Origin: Paludibacter sp.
GTDB lineage: Bacteria > Bacteroidota > Bacteroidia > Bacteroidales > Paludibacteraceae
Direction of reading: 5' to 3'
Assembly (NCBI GenBank): GCA_028692715.1
Contig: JAQUWU010000015.1
Coordinates: 23,912-87,911, forward strand
DNA length: 64,000 bases
Under the pieces are notes generated by a model, which made no database searches, was not told the DNA's origin, and worked only from the letters and a program-made list of their open reading frames with translations. The position numbers and the translations under genes were made by a program. Positions 56,037-64,000 of this stretch are shown here, piece by piece (position 1 is the stretch's first letter; each line of letters begins with the position of its first letter).

Positions 56037-56144
56037 ACCCCTAACCCCTAAAGGGTAATAAATAAGAAATATCAAATTTTTTGTATATTAATAGAATTAC
56101 TAACAAAAAAAAACTATCTTAAAGCCCCTTTAGGGGTTTGGGGA
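56037..56144. repeat. MITE-like palindromic-end element before pyrB
   Basis: 108 bp. The left end CCCCTAACCCCTAAAGGG and the reverse complement of the right end (CCCCAAACCCCTAAAGGGG) match at 17 of 18 positions. Each end is itself a CCC-TAAA-GGG palindrome. The core is AT-rich. It ends 13 bp before the pyrB ATG. Confidence 0.85.
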
Positions 56145-56157
56145 CTTCTTAAATCCT

Positions 56158-57072
56158 ATGAGCAAAAACGGTTTAGTATCCATTTCCGATTACAGTAAAG
56201 AAGAAATTCTTAGTATTCTGGATTCAGCGGCAGAATTTGAAGCTAATCCGAATAGAAAAACACTTGATGGAAAAGTAATTGCTACACTTTTCTTTGAACC
56301 TTCAACGCGTACACGATTGAGTTTTGAAACAGCTGTTATCAGACTTGGCGGATCCATCATCGGATTTTCTGATGCAGCTACCAGTAGTTCATCTAAAGGC
56401 GAAACACTAAATGATACCATTCATATGGTAAGTTGTTATGCAGATGCAATTGTAATGAGACATCCGCTGGAAGGTGCAGCAAGATACGCTGCTGAAGTTT
56501 CACCTGTTCCAATAATAAATGCCGGAGATGGTGCAAATCAGCATCCTTCGCAAACCTTACTGGATTTATACTCAATTTTAAAAACTCAGGGAACACTGGA
56601 GAATCTTACCATTTGTTTAGTCGGCGATTTGAAATATGGGCGAACTGTCCATTCATTATTAATGGCAATGTCACATTTTCATCCTACATTTAAATTTATT
56701 GCACCGGATGAATTGAAAATGCCGGATGAGTATAAAGTATTTTGTAAAAACAACAATATAGCTTTTACAGAAGTAAATGAATTAAATGACAATTTTAATG
56801 ATGCTGACATTCTATATATGACACGTGTTCAAAAAGAACGTTTTCAGGATTTAATGGAATACGAGCAAGTAAAAAATGTGTACACACTTAAAAATGAAAT
56901 GCTTGCGAATTCAAAACCAAATTTAAGAATTTTACATCCCCTACCCCGGGTAACTGAAATTAATCCGGATGTAGACAGTAATAAAAAAGCATATTATTTT
57001 CAACAGGCTCAAAACGGGCTGTATGTTAGACAAGCAATTGTAAGTAAGGTCCTTAACGAAAATAAAAAATGA
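56158..57072 (+). CDS. pyrB: Aspartate carbamoyltransferase catalytic subunit
   Basis: 304 aa. It makes carbamoyl aspartate, the first committed pyrimidine step. The carbamoyl-phosphate loop [15 protein letters not shown] is at about residues 47-61, with the [13 protein letters not shown] loop, HPSQTLLD and the C-terminal [12 protein letters not shown]. The stop codon overlaps the next gene by 4 bp (ATGA), and the regulatory subunit gene lies two genes on. Possible regulation by leader attenuation is described separately. Confidence 0.97.
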   Translation: MSKNGLVSISDYSKEEILSILDSAAEFEANPNRKTLDGKVIATLFFEPSTRTRLSFETAVIRLGGSIIGFSDAATSSSSKGETLNDTIHMVSCYADAIVMRHPLEGAARYAAEVSPVPIINAGDGANQHPSQTLLDLYSILKTQGTLENLTICLVGDLKYGRTVHSLLMAMSHFHPTFKFIAPDELKMPDEYKVFCKNNNIAFTEVNELNDNFNDADILYMTRVQKERFQDLMEYEQVKNVYTLKNEMLANSKPNLRILHPLPRVTEINPDVDSNKKAYYFQQAQNGLYVRQAIVSKVLNENKK

Positions 57073-57935
57073 AAGATTGGTTAAATGGAATACCCTATGA
57101 AATTGCTTTTTGGTCATCAGTTTTCAAAAACAAGAAATCAAGAAATAATCTACTCTTGTGGTCACAAAACAATTGCACAATCAACAATAAAATACTTAAT
57201 TTAGAGGAATTTTTATCTAGTACTAAGTATTCAACAGTTCTAGATGTAGGTTGCGGAATGAGTTTCAGGACTAAATACATACTAAAAAATTATGATGTTA
57301 ATTTACAATATATTGACCCATTAGCTGACTATTTTAATAAAATTGCAATTAAGAATAAAGTAAATGTGCCAAATATTCAATTTGGAATGCTGGAATATCT
57401 ATCTGCATTTTATCCAGCTAAAAACATCTCACTTATTTTCATTTTCAACGCACTTGATCACTCACAAAACCCAATAAAGGGACTTTTTGAATGTATTGAA
57501 ATATTAAAAATAGGTGGTATTATTTATTTACAACATCATAACAATGAAGCAGAAACAGAAAGTTATCGGGGATTTCACAAATTCAATATTACTATTGATG
57601 AAAATCAACTAATAATTTGGAATAAAAAAAATCGATATAATATAAATGAATTATTTACTGACTTTGCAGAAGTTATTACTGATTTTACAGGCGATGAACC
57701 AACTGCAATTATAAAAAAAACAAAAAACACATCTAAAATATCTATTAATGACGATGATGACAAACGATTTTTGTGTGAAAATTTGATTAATTTCACCAAA
57801 GAGATGTCTTCATTATCATTTGTTCTAAAATATCATATTAAACTTAGATGGTATTTTTTTATCCATTTTGTATTTCAGTATCTTAGTTTCGACTTTAAGA
57901 GAAAAATTAAAAGAGCTATTCGCAAAATTAAATAA
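57069..57935 (+). CDS. SAM-dependent methyltransferase between pyrB and pyrI
   Basis: 288 aa. Class I methyltransferase with SAM motif [16 protein letters not shown] (about 57-71), an acidic ribose-binding residue in YIDPLADY, motif IV-like [14 protein letters not shown] and [15 protein letters not shown]. The C-terminal ~60 residues are hydrophobic then very basic ([22 protein letters not shown]) and may bind membrane. The substrate is unknown; similar proteins occur in surface-polysaccharide loci. It is coupled to pyrB by a 4-bp overlap and lies 8 bp before pyrI, and it is more AT-rich than its neighbours, so it looks like an acquired insert. Confidence 0.85.
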   Translation: MKDWLNGIPYEIAFWSSVFKNKKSRNNLLLWSQNNCTINNKILNLEEFLSSTKYSTVLDVGCGMSFRTKYILKNYDVNLQYIDPLADYFNKIAIKNKVNVPNIQFGMLEYLSAFYPAKNISLIFIFNALDHSQNPIKGLFECIEILKIGGIIYLQHHNNEAETESYRGFHKFNITIDENQLIIWNKKNRYNINELFTDFAEVITDFTGDEPTAIIKKTKNTSKISINDDDDKRFLCENLINFTKEMSSLSFVLKYHIKLRWYFFIHFVFQYLSFDFKRKIKRAIRKIK

Positions 57936-57943
57936 CTAACTTT

Positions 57944-58399
57944 ATGGAAAAGAAATTAAAAGTAGCTGCACTTTGTAACGGAACAGTTATTGATCATATA
58001 CCTTCTGATAAATTATTCAAGGTTGTTTCTATTTTGCATTTGGAATCTTGTTTGAATCAAATAACGTTGGCAAACAATCTGGAAAGTGCCAAAATTGGTT
58101 CAAAAGGGCTTATTAAAATATCAGACAGGGCTTTTGCTGAAAATGAAACGAATAAAATTGCGCTAATTGCACCTAATGCAAAAATTAATATTATTAGAAA
58201 TTTTCAGGTAGTGGAGAAACGACCATTGATATTACCGAATGAAATACGAGAAATAGTGCAATGCACAAACCTGAAATGTATTACGAATAATCAACCAGTT
58301 ACTACCAGATTTCACATTATTAAAAATGGGGATGAGATTATGTTAAAATGTCATTACTGCGAAAGGGAAGTAAGACGAGAAGATGCAAAAATAAAATAG
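57944..58399 (+). CDS. pyrI: Aspartate carbamoyltransferase regulatory subunit
   Basis: 151 aa. The N-terminal nucleotide-binding domain (VAALCNGTVIDHIPSDKLFKVVSIL) is followed by a C-terminal zinc domain with four cysteines (CTNLKC and CHYC). It binds CTP/ATP and links catalytic trimers to give allosteric control. The family normally sits directly after pyrB; here a methyltransferase gene intervenes. Confidence 0.95.
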   Translation: MEKKLKVAALCNGTVIDHIPSDKLFKVVSILHLESCLNQITLANNLESAKIGSKGLIKISDRAFAENETNKIALIAPNAKINIIRNFQVVEKRPLILPNEIREIVQCTNLKCITNNQPVTTRFHIIKNGDEIMLKCHYCEREVRREDAKIK

Positions 58400-58405
58400 A
58401 AGCAC

Positions 58406-58506
58406 TTAAATCCCCCATGGCGGACTTTAAGACAAAAAATATGAAAAGCAATAAAGATTTCAACAATATAAATAGTCAAAAAATCCCTTCCAGGGAAGTT
58501 GAAGGG
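58406..58506. repeat. MITE-like element overlapping the flavin reductase start
   Basis: The left end TTAAATCCCCCATGGCGGACTT and the reverse complement of the right end (CCCTTCAACTTCCCTGGAAGGGATTT) share the CCC-palindrome-GGG design, though more degraded than in other copies. The gene's candidate start codons (58417, 58441) lie within it. Confidence 0.6.
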
Positions 58507-59076
58507 AATTCAAAAGTCAACTGGAAACCCGGTACATTAATTTATCCACTTCCTGCCATTTTAGTTTCTTGTGGAAATTCTCCTGAAAACTATAATGTCC
58601 TTACAATAAGCTGGGTAGGCACAATCTGTACCAATCCACCTATGTGCTACATATCAGTACGTCCGGAACGTCATTCATATAATATCATTAAAGAAAGCGG
58701 AGAATTTGTATTAAATCTCACCAATGAGGATATGGCATTTGCAACCGATTGGTGTGGCGTAAAAAGTGGAAAAGATTTCAATAAATTTGCTGAAATGAAG
58801 TTAACTCCAATTAAAGGAGAAAAAGTAAATGCGCCAATTATAAAAGAATCACCACTTAGTATTGAATGCAAAGTAAAAAAAATTATTCCGCTTGGATCAC
58901 ACGATATGTTTATTGCAGAAGTAGTAAATGTTCAAGCTGACTCCCAATACATCGATCCGAAAACTGACACTTTCAAACTTTCTGAGGCAAAACTAATAGC
59001 TTATTCACACGGACATTACTATAAACTTGGTGAAGAAATAGGAAAATTTGGCTGGACAGTGAAAAAGAAAAAATAA
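58441..59076 (+). CDS. Flavin reductase family (FMN-binding) protein
   Basis: 211 aa from ATG 58441; ATG 58417 is also possible. Homology to the family begins only at VNWKPGTLIYPLPAILVSCG (about residue 24). It continues through NVLTISWVGTICTNPPMCYISVRPERHSYNII and GEFVLNLTNEDMAFATDWCGVKSGKDFNKF to YYKLGEEIGKFGWTV. These split-barrel proteins bind FMN and act as NAD(P)H:flavin reductases or hydrolases. The N-terminal ~22 residues are encoded by a repeat element, so the original start was probably displaced. Confidence 0.85.
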   Translation: MKSNKDFNNINSQKIPSREVEGNSKVNWKPGTLIYPLPAILVSCGNSPENYNVLTISWVGTICTNPPMCYISVRPERHSYNIIKESGEFVLNLTNEDMAFATDWCGVKSGKDFNKFAEMKLTPIKGEKVNAPIIKESPLSIECKVKKIIPLGSHDMFIAEVVNVQADSQYIDPKTDTFKLSEAKLIAYSHGHYYKLGEEIGKFGWTVKKKK

Positions 59077-59081
59077 AAATG

Positions 59082-59187
59082 ACCCCGAACCCATAAATGG
59101 GAAACTGAGTTAGTTTTATATTTGAATTATCTGTAAATTATCAAAACATAAGTAACATTTCTTATCCCCCTTTAGGAGTTAGGAGTC
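59082..59187. repeat. MITE-like palindromic-end element before the CAT-like gene
   Basis: 106 bp. The left end GACCCCGAACCCATAAATGGG is inverse to the right end CCCCCTTTAGGAGTTAGGAGTC, and both contain short palindromes. It ends 5 bp before the ATG. The right end supplies GGAG at an SD-like distance. Confidence 0.75.
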
Positions 59188-59192
59188 GTATT

Positions 59193-59825
59193 ATGAAACA
59201 CGAAATTGATCTATCAACATGGAAACGCAGAGAACACTTCGAAAATTTCAAAAATTTCGATGAGCCTTTGTTTGGTTTAACTGTTCGTGTTGAGTGCTCT
59301 GTGGCTTATAAAAAAGCAAAAGAACTTGGCTATCCGTTTTCACTTTTTTATTTATTCTTATCGATGAAAGCTGCAAACGAAATTGAGGAATTCCGTTATC
59401 GTATTGAAGATGATAAAGTTGTTTGTTATGACAGTGTGGGTGCAGGTCCTACTATATTTCGTAAAGATGAAACCTATGGATGCGGATATATGCCATACAA
59501 TGAAGATATTGATACTTTTATGGCTCAGGCAAAAGTTGAAACTGAACGTGTAAAAGATGAAAAGGGGTTGAAATTTCCCTATGCAGGCGAAGATATTTTG
59601 CATTATTCAACCTTGCCATGGGCCGATTTTACATCGGTTAATCACGCACGTAATTTAAGCACTGGAAGAAGTATTCCTAAAATTACATTTGGAAAAATAA
59701 CACGTGTTGAAGAAAAAGCACAAATGTGGATGCCTGTGGATATACATGTAAATCATGCATTAATGGATGGTTTTCATGTTGGGAAGTTTATTGAAAAATT
59801 TCAGGAACTATTGAATCAGGAGTAA
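59193..59825 (+). CDS. Chloramphenicol acetyltransferase-like protein (CatA fold)
   Basis: 210 aa, the usual CAT length. N-terminal TWKRREHFENFKNFDEPLFGLTVRVE, middle LPWADFTSVNHARN and the catalytic histidine H188 in VNHALMDGFHVGKF (family pattern HxxxDG). The general CatA fold transfers acetyl from acetyl-CoA to a hydroxyl. Many Bacteroidota carry such chromosomal copies without resistance, so the physiological acceptor is open. No mobile element or resistance partner is adjacent. Confidence 0.88.
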   Translation: MKHEIDLSTWKRREHFENFKNFDEPLFGLTVRVECSVAYKKAKELGYPFSLFYLFLSMKAANEIEEFRYRIEDDKVVCYDSVGAGPTIFRKDETYGCGYMPYNEDIDTFMAQAKVETERVKDEKGLKFPYAGEDILHYSTLPWADFTSVNHARNLSTGRSIPKITFGKITRVEEKAQMWMPVDIHVNHALMDGFHVGKFIEKFQELLNQE

Positions 59826-59889
59826 GCAGTAAACAGTAAACAATGAGCAGTAAACAGTTAGCAGTAAACAGTAAACAGTAAACAGTAAA
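59826..59889. repeat. AGTAAAC tandem repeat
   Basis: About nine imperfect copies of a 7-bp unit (CAGTAAA), with variants AATGAG and CAGTTAG, directly after the CAT-like stop codon. Likely slippage-prone. Confidence 0.85.
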
Positions 59890-59937
59890 AAAAAACAAAT
59901 CAAATAAACAATTATATAAACAAACTAATCAAAATTT

Positions 59938-59963
59938 CCTCCTTCGGAGGAATTTAGGGAGGC
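59938..59963. repeat. Half of a palindromic-end element before glyA
   Basis: CCTCC-TTC-GGAGG followed by AATTTAGGGAGG resembles a right end of the family, 4 bp before the glyA ATG. The matching left end is missing and the AGTAAAC track lies where it would be. Confidence 0.65.
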
Positions 59964-59967
59964 TTAA

Positions 59968-61248
59968 ATGAAAAGAGACCAAATTATTTTTGACATTATT
60001 GAACGTGAAAAAAAACGTCAATTAAAAGGAATTGAATTAATTGCTTCAGAAAACTTTGTTAGCGAACAAGTTATGGAAGCTATGGGTTCTGTACTAACAA
60101 ATAAATATGCCGAAGGTTATCCGGGCAAACGTTATTATGGCGGTTGCGAAGTAGTGGATATGAGCGAACAAATTGCCATCGACCGCTTAAAAGAAATTTT
60201 TGGTGCTGAATGGGCAAATGTTCAACCACACTCTGGCGCACAAGCAAATGCAGCAGTGTTTTTGGCTTGTTTAAACCCTGGCGATAAATTTCTGGGATTA
60301 AATCTGGCTCATGGTGGTCATTTATCACACGGTTCGTTGGTTAACAGTTCCGGTATTCTTTACAAACCATGCGAATACAATGTAAAAGAAGAAACAGGTC
60401 GAGTAGATTATGACCAAATGGAAGAAGTAGCCGTTCGTGAACAACCAAAACTGATTGTTGGAGGTGGCTCAGCATATTCTCGCGAGTGGGACTATAAACG
60501 TATGCGCGAAATTGCCGACAAAGTGGGTGCTTTATTGATGATTGACATGGCTCACCCCGCAGGACTAATTGCTGCCGGACTCCTTGAAAATCCATTAAAA
60601 TGGGCACATATTGTAACTTCAACTACTCATAAAACATTACGTGGACCTCGTGGTGGTATTATTTTATTAGGAAAAGACTTTCCAAATCCTTGGGGCAAAA
60701 CAAATCCAAAAGGCGAAATAAAAATGATGTCTGCCCTACTCGACTCCGCTGTTTTCCCGGGAATTCAGGGCGGTCCGCTAGAACACGTAATTGCAGCAAA
60801 AGCAGTATCATTTGGTGAATGTCTTCAACCTGAATATAAAACCTATCAGGTTCAGGTCCAGAAAAACGCTGCTGCATTGGCAAAAGCATTAATTTCACGT
60901 GGCTTTACTATTATTTCAGGTGGAACGGATAATCATTCCATGTTGGTAGATTTACGTTCTAAGTTTCCTGAATTGACAGGTAAAGTGGCTGAGAAAGTGT
61001 TGGTTGAAGCTGATATCACAGTAAATAAAAACATGGTACCTTTCGACAGTCGTTCAGCTTTCCAGACTTCAGGAATCCGTCTTGGAACACCGGCCATTAC
61101 TACTCGTGGAGCAAAAGAACCTTTGATGGAAGAAATTGCTGAAATGATAGAAACTGTACTTTCAAACATTGAAAACGAAGCAGTTATAAAATCAGTTCGC
61201 GAACGTGTAAATAAAACAATGGAAAAATATCCGTTATTTGCTGACTAA
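59968..61248 (+). CDS. glyA: Serine hydroxymethyltransferase
   Basis: 426 aa. PLP enzyme converting serine and tetrahydrofolate to glycine and methylene-THF. Marks: [56 protein letters not shown] and the PLP-lysine site [15 protein letters not shown] (lysine about 222). Length is normal. Its start is preceded by a GGAGG-containing repeat end that could serve as an SD, unusual for this genome. Confidence 0.97.
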   Translation: MKRDQIIFDIIEREKKRQLKGIELIASENFVSEQVMEAMGSVLTNKYAEGYPGKRYYGGCEVVDMSEQIAIDRLKEIFGAEWANVQPHSGAQANAAVFLACLNPGDKFLGLNLAHGGHLSHGSLVNSSGILYKPCEYNVKEETGRVDYDQMEEVAVREQPKLIVGGGSAYSREWDYKRMREIADKVGALLMIDMAHPAGLIAAGLLENPLKWAHIVTSTTHKTLRGPRGGIILLGKDFPNPWGKTNPKGEIKMMSALLDSAVFPGIQGGPLEHVIAAKAVSFGECLQPEYKTYQVQVQKNAAALAKALISRGFTIISGGTDNHSMLVDLRSKFPELTGKVAEKVLVEADITVNKNMVPFDSRSAFQTSGIRLGTPAITTRGAKEPLMEEIAEMIETVLSNIENEAVIKSVRERVNKTMEKYPLFAD

Positions 61249-61313
61249 AATAAAATTGAAGATTGAAGATTGAAGAATGAAAATAAAAAAAGATATAAAA
61301 TTGAACAAAGAAA

Positions 61314-61682
61314 ATGGATCAAGTAAGTAATTTTAATGATGCATTACAATCTCGAACTAAGAAATTTGCGACAGATATAATTCGATTTTACATTGCTAAT
61401 TGCAAAAAAGAAGAGGAGTTAAGAATCATCGGCAAACAATTTTTTCGATCTGGAACTTCAGTGGCAGCTAATTTTCGTGCATATATTCGAGGACGTTCAG
61501 AAGCTGAGAGATATGCAAAATTATGTATTGTTGTTGAGGAGATCGATGAAACACTTTTTTGGTTTGAGCTGTTGGAGTCATCAGAGTTATTTAAACCAGA
61601 AATAATTTCAGATATTAAACAAGAGGCTTTTGAATTATTGAAGATATTTTCTTCTGTACGTTCAAAAATGAAAACAAAATAA
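61314..61682 (+). CDS. Four-helix-bundle protein (S23/IVP family)
   Basis: 122 aa. Helical protein with the family pattern FATDIIRFYIANCKK...GKQFFRSGTSVAANFRAYIRGRSEAERYAKLCIVVEEIDETLFWFELL. Relatives were first seen as ORFs in intervening sequences of 23S rRNA genes and also occur alone, as here. The gene is flanked by inverted copies of an ATTGAAGATTGAAGAATG-like track. Function unknown. Confidence 0.9.
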   Translation: MDQVSNFNDALQSRTKKFATDIIRFYIANCKKEEELRIIGKQFFRSGTSVAANFRAYIRGRSEAERYAKLCIVVEEIDETLFWFELLESSELFKPEIISDIKQEAFELLKIFSSVRSKMKTK

Positions 61683-61724
61683 TTTTATACAATTTTCATT
61701 CTTCAATTTTCATTCTTCATACAT

Positions 61725-62717
61725 ATGATTGAAAAAATATACGAACTTTCAGAATTAACCGACTCTACTGTTTTTTATGGAATAAATAACAGCAATGTTC
61801 AGTTAATAAAAAACTTAATGCCCAATATTCGGTTTTCGGCGAGGGGAAACATTATTAAATTGGCTGGAAATGAAAGTGATATCAACAATTTATATTCAAT
61901 CATTGAAAAATTAGAACGTTATTGCATCGATAATAATATTCTTTCTGAAGAAAATATAATTGAGATAGTAAAGGGACACGATCCTGTAGAAATTAAATTT
62001 GAAAATTTAATTTTACATGGAGTAAATGGAAAATCCATCATGGCTCGTACTACCAATCAGCAGAAATTGGTAACTGATTTTGAAACCAATGACTTGCTTT
62101 TTGCTATAGGACCAGCAGGTTCCGGAAAAACGTATACTGCCATTGCTTTAGCAGTTCGTTCGTTGAAAAACCGTGAAGTAAAAAAAATTATTCTTAGTCG
62201 ACCGGCGGTGGAAGCGGGTGAAAAGCTCGGATTTCTTCCCGGAGACATGAAGGAAAAAATTGATCCGTATTTGCAACCATTGTACGATGCATTACAGGAC
62301 ATGATTACACCTTTGAAACTAAAAGAATATTTGGAAAATGGAACCATTCAAATAGCACCACTTGCATTCATGCGTGGGCGGACTTTAAGCGATGCCGTCA
62401 TTATTCTCGACGAGGCGCAAAATACCAGCACGATGCAAATCAAAATGTTCCTAACGCGTATGGGACTGAATGCCAAAATGATAATCACCGGTGATATGAC
62501 TCAGATTGATTTACCATATCAACAGAAATCAGGTTTAATTGATGCGTTAGAAGTTTTGAAAAACATTAAAGGCATTGCGCGTGTTGAATTTGATGTAAAG
62601 GATATTGTACGACACAAATTGGTACAACGAATTGTGGAAGCATATGAGAAACGTACCCTCCGACCCCCTGAAGGGGGAGTAAGAAAAAACCCACAAAATT
62701 CAGTCAAAGAGGAATAA
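61725..62717 (+). CDS. phoH: PhoH family ATPase
   Basis: 330 aa. N-terminal part with an ~80-residue KH-like region (IRFSARGNIIKLAGNESDINNLY), then a PhoH helicase-like ATPase with Walker A GPAGSGKT (129-136), RPAVEAGEKLGFLPGD, Walker B VIILDEAQNTS and MIITGDMTQIDLP. PhoH-like proteins act in RNA processing. The last ~20 residues (RTLRPPEGGVRKN...) come from a repeat element that overruns the C-terminus, and the original stop was probably a little upstream. Confidence 0.93.
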   Translation: MIEKIYELSELTDSTVFYGINNSNVQLIKNLMPNIRFSARGNIIKLAGNESDINNLYSIIEKLERYCIDNNILSEENIIEIVKGHDPVEIKFENLILHGVNGKSIMARTTNQQKLVTDFETNDLLFAIGPAGSGKTYTAIALAVRSLKNREVKKIILSRPAVEAGEKLGFLPGDMKEKIDPYLQPLYDALQDMITPLKLKEYLENGTIQIAPLAFMRGRTLSDAVIILDEAQNTSTMQIKMFLTRMGLNAKMIITGDMTQIDLPYQQKSGLIDALEVLKNIKGIARVEFDVKDIVRHKLVQRIVEAYEKRTLRPPEGGVRKNPQNSVKEE

Positions 62718-62803
62718 TTTATAGAGATTAAGATAATTAAATATAAAAAGATAATCAATTAATTATAAACGTTCCAAGATTCCCCCTTTAGGGGGCTAAG
62801 GGG
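62656..62803. repeat. MITE-like palindromic-end element spanning phoH end and purC upstream region
   Basis: 148 bp. The left end CCCTCCGACCCCCTGAAGGGGG and the reverse complement of the right end (CCCCTTAGCCCCCTAAAGGGGG) are alike, and each holds a CCCCC-TNAA-GGGGG palindrome. It overlaps 62 bp of phoH and ends 15 bp before purC. Confidence 0.85.
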
Positions 62804-62818
62804 CATATATTTATCAAT

Positions 62819-63766
62819 ATGAACGCACTAACTAGCACCGATTTCCATTTTGATGGACAAAAAAAAGTGTATCACGGCAAAGTACGTGATGTATACACAG
62901 TAAAGAATGATTTGCTCGTGATGGTTGCCACCGACCGTATTTCTGCTTTCGATGTGGTTTTACCAAAGGGAATACCTTATAAAGGGCAAATGCTGAATCA
63001 GATTGCTGCTAAATTTTTGGACGCAACAGCCGATATTGTACAAAACTGGAAAATGGCTAGTCCTGATCCAATGGTTACTGTAGGACTTCGATGCGAAGGT
63101 TACCCTGTAGAAATGATTGTACGCGGTTATCTTTGCGGAAGTGCATGGAGAACTTATAAAAGTGGAGTTCGTGAAATCTGCGGGGTTAAAATCCCTGACG
63201 GCATGCGCGAAAACCAACGCTTTCCTAAACCTATTATTACTCCGACCACAAAAGCTGAACTGGGTCGTCACGATGAAGATATTACCCGTGAAGAAATTCT
63301 GGGTCAGAGGTTAGTTTCAGTTGAGGAATACGAGATGTTGGAAAAATACACTATGGCACTTTTTATGCGTGGGTCAGAAATGGCAGCTGCTCGTGGTTTG
63401 ATTTTAGTAGACACAAAATATGAGTTTGGTCACAGAGATGGACAGATCTATTTGATTGACGAGATTCATACACCTGATTCATCACGCTATTTCTATGCTG
63501 ATACTTATAAGGAATTATTTGAAAAAGGCGAACCACAAAAACAGCTTTCGAAAGAATTTGTACGAGAATGGTTAATGAAAAATGGTTTTCAGGGAAAAGA
63601 CGGACAACAAGTACCTGAAATGACACCTGAAATAGTGGCTGGGATTAGCGAGCGCTATATTGAATTATTTGAAAATATCTCTGGAGAAGCTTTTGACAAA
63701 GCTGATATAGCTAACATAACTACCCGTATCGAAAATAATGTTGTAGAATATTTGAAAACTCTTTAA
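62819..63766 (+). CDS. purC: Phosphoribosylaminoimidazole-succinocarboxamide synthase
   Basis: 315 aa, the longer SAICAR synthetase type. It joins CAIR and aspartate with ATP in purine synthesis. Marks: [63 protein letters not shown] and [14 protein letters not shown]. The start follows a repeat element by 15 bp. Confidence 0.97.
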   Translation: MNALTSTDFHFDGQKKVYHGKVRDVYTVKNDLLVMVATDRISAFDVVLPKGIPYKGQMLNQIAAKFLDATADIVQNWKMASPDPMVTVGLRCEGYPVEMIVRGYLCGSAWRTYKSGVREICGVKIPDGMRENQRFPKPIITPTTKAELGRHDEDITREEILGQRLVSVEEYEMLEKYTMALFMRGSEMAAARGLILVDTKYEFGHRDGQIYLIDEIHTPDSSRYFYADTYKELFEKGEPQKQLSKEFVREWLMKNGFQGKDGQQVPEMTPEIVAGISERYIELFENISGEAFDKADIANITTRIENNVVEYLKTL

Positions 63767-63837
63767 GCAATAAATATCTGATAACCAAATGGTATTTAAT
63801 TATTAATTATTAATTGAAAATTATTAATAAAAAACCG

Positions 63838-63868
63838 CTTGGTTGTTCGGGAAAAAGGCTTATCTTTG
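63838..63868 (+). promoter_or_regulatory. Promoter of tRNA-Ser
   Basis: CTTG, 19-bp spacer and TATCTTTG (63861-63868), 28 bp before the mature tRNA. The start region TTTGCACCGC is the same as that before tRNA-Tyr. Confidence 0.65.
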
Positions 63869-63896
63869 CACCGCCTTTGAAGAAAAGACGATCCCT

Positions 63897-63981
63897 GGAG
63901 AGATGGCAGAGTGATCGATTGCAGCGGTCTTGAAAACCGCCGTACTGCAAGGTACCGGGGGTTTGAATCCCTCTCTCTCCG
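63897..63981 (+). tRNA. tRNA-Ser (TGA)
   Basis: 85 nt with acceptor arms GGAGAGA/TCTCTCC, discriminator G, anticodon stem GCGGT/ACCGC with TGA at 63931-63933, a long variable arm typical of class II tRNAs and T-loop GGTTTGAATCC. CCA is not encoded. Confidence 0.96.
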
Positions 63982-64000
63982 CAAAATGAATTTCAATAAC

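Noticed and set aside
59193-59825. CAT-like gene as an acquired antibiotic-resistance gene
   Set aside because: Base composition resembles neighbours and no mobile element or second resistance gene is near. Chromosomal CatA-fold proteins are common in Bacteroidota, so resistance is not claimed.
63796-63996. 66-codon minus-strand frame at the window end
   Set aside because: It is the antisense of tRNA-Ser and flanking AT-rich DNA.

Overview
The window is AT-rich chromosomal DNA from a member of the Bacteroidota, most likely near the Bacteroidales or Marinilabiliales (order uncertain). The evidence is C-terminal type IX secretion (T9SS) sorting tails, a fused CcsBA cytochrome c maturation protein, DUF5723 and DUF6913 proteins, genes mostly without Shine-Dalgarno sites, and repeated -7 boxes of the form TAnnTTTG, several with TTTG about 19-20 bp upstream. 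The gene content (SOD, PutA, OsmC, trehalose and glycine-betaine systems, SPOR protein, GH53 galactanase) fits a free-living polysaccharide degrader that meets oxygen and osmotic stress. Most genes are housekeeping.

Layout: 0.2-1.5 kb, secreted GH53 galactanase. 2.0-7.9 kb, CcsBA, then a redox pair: a b-type membrane cytochrome with two H-x13-H helices and a membrane-anchored ferredoxin/FAD reductase. 8.1-12.6 kb (minus strand), MutS2, RhuM-like protein, MazG. 12.9-18.2 kb, two paralogous ABC transporter cassettes in tandem, the first with a YtrA-type GntR regulator, each with two tiny membrane proteins. 18.6-24.1 kb, glutamine amidotransferase, DapA, DUF6913, a GxxExxY protein between ~195-bp repeats, LigA. 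24.4-33.9 kb, PutA, a large lipoprotein with a DUF5723 protein, and a lactonase-fold protein. 34.1-41.3 kb, OsmC, OtsAB, GH15, PanE-like, SPOR lipoprotein, Fe-SOD. 41.9-48.7 kb, modular T9SS protein, small membrane protein plus Skp/OmpH, a broken alcohol dehydrogenase, MutS-like ATPase. 49.3-54.9 kb, outer-membrane barrel plus ProVWX, a transposase remnant, TPR protein. 55.0-64.0 kb, RibH, tRNA-Tyr, tRNA-Gly, pyrB-methyltransferase-pyrI, flavin reductase, CAT-like acetyltransferase, GlyA, four-helix-bundle protein, PhoH, PurC, tRNA-Ser.

The most unusual signal is a set of short (about 95-150 bp) MITE-like elements. Their inverted ends are themselves palindromes of the CCCC-TTTA-GGGG type. They end a few bases before the start codons of pyrB, the CAT-like gene and purC, overlap the start of the flavin reductase, and leave a half copy before glyA. 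One copy lies in frame inside mutS2 and adds about 36 residues. Other points of interest are a possible attenuator with a leader ORF before pyrB, a methyltransferase between pyrB and pyrI, ferredoxin motifs lacking their second cysteine, the GxxExxY gene bracketed by structured repeats, and the duplicated ABC/small-protein cassette. No CRISPR array, rRNA, intact insertion sequence or prophage was seen.
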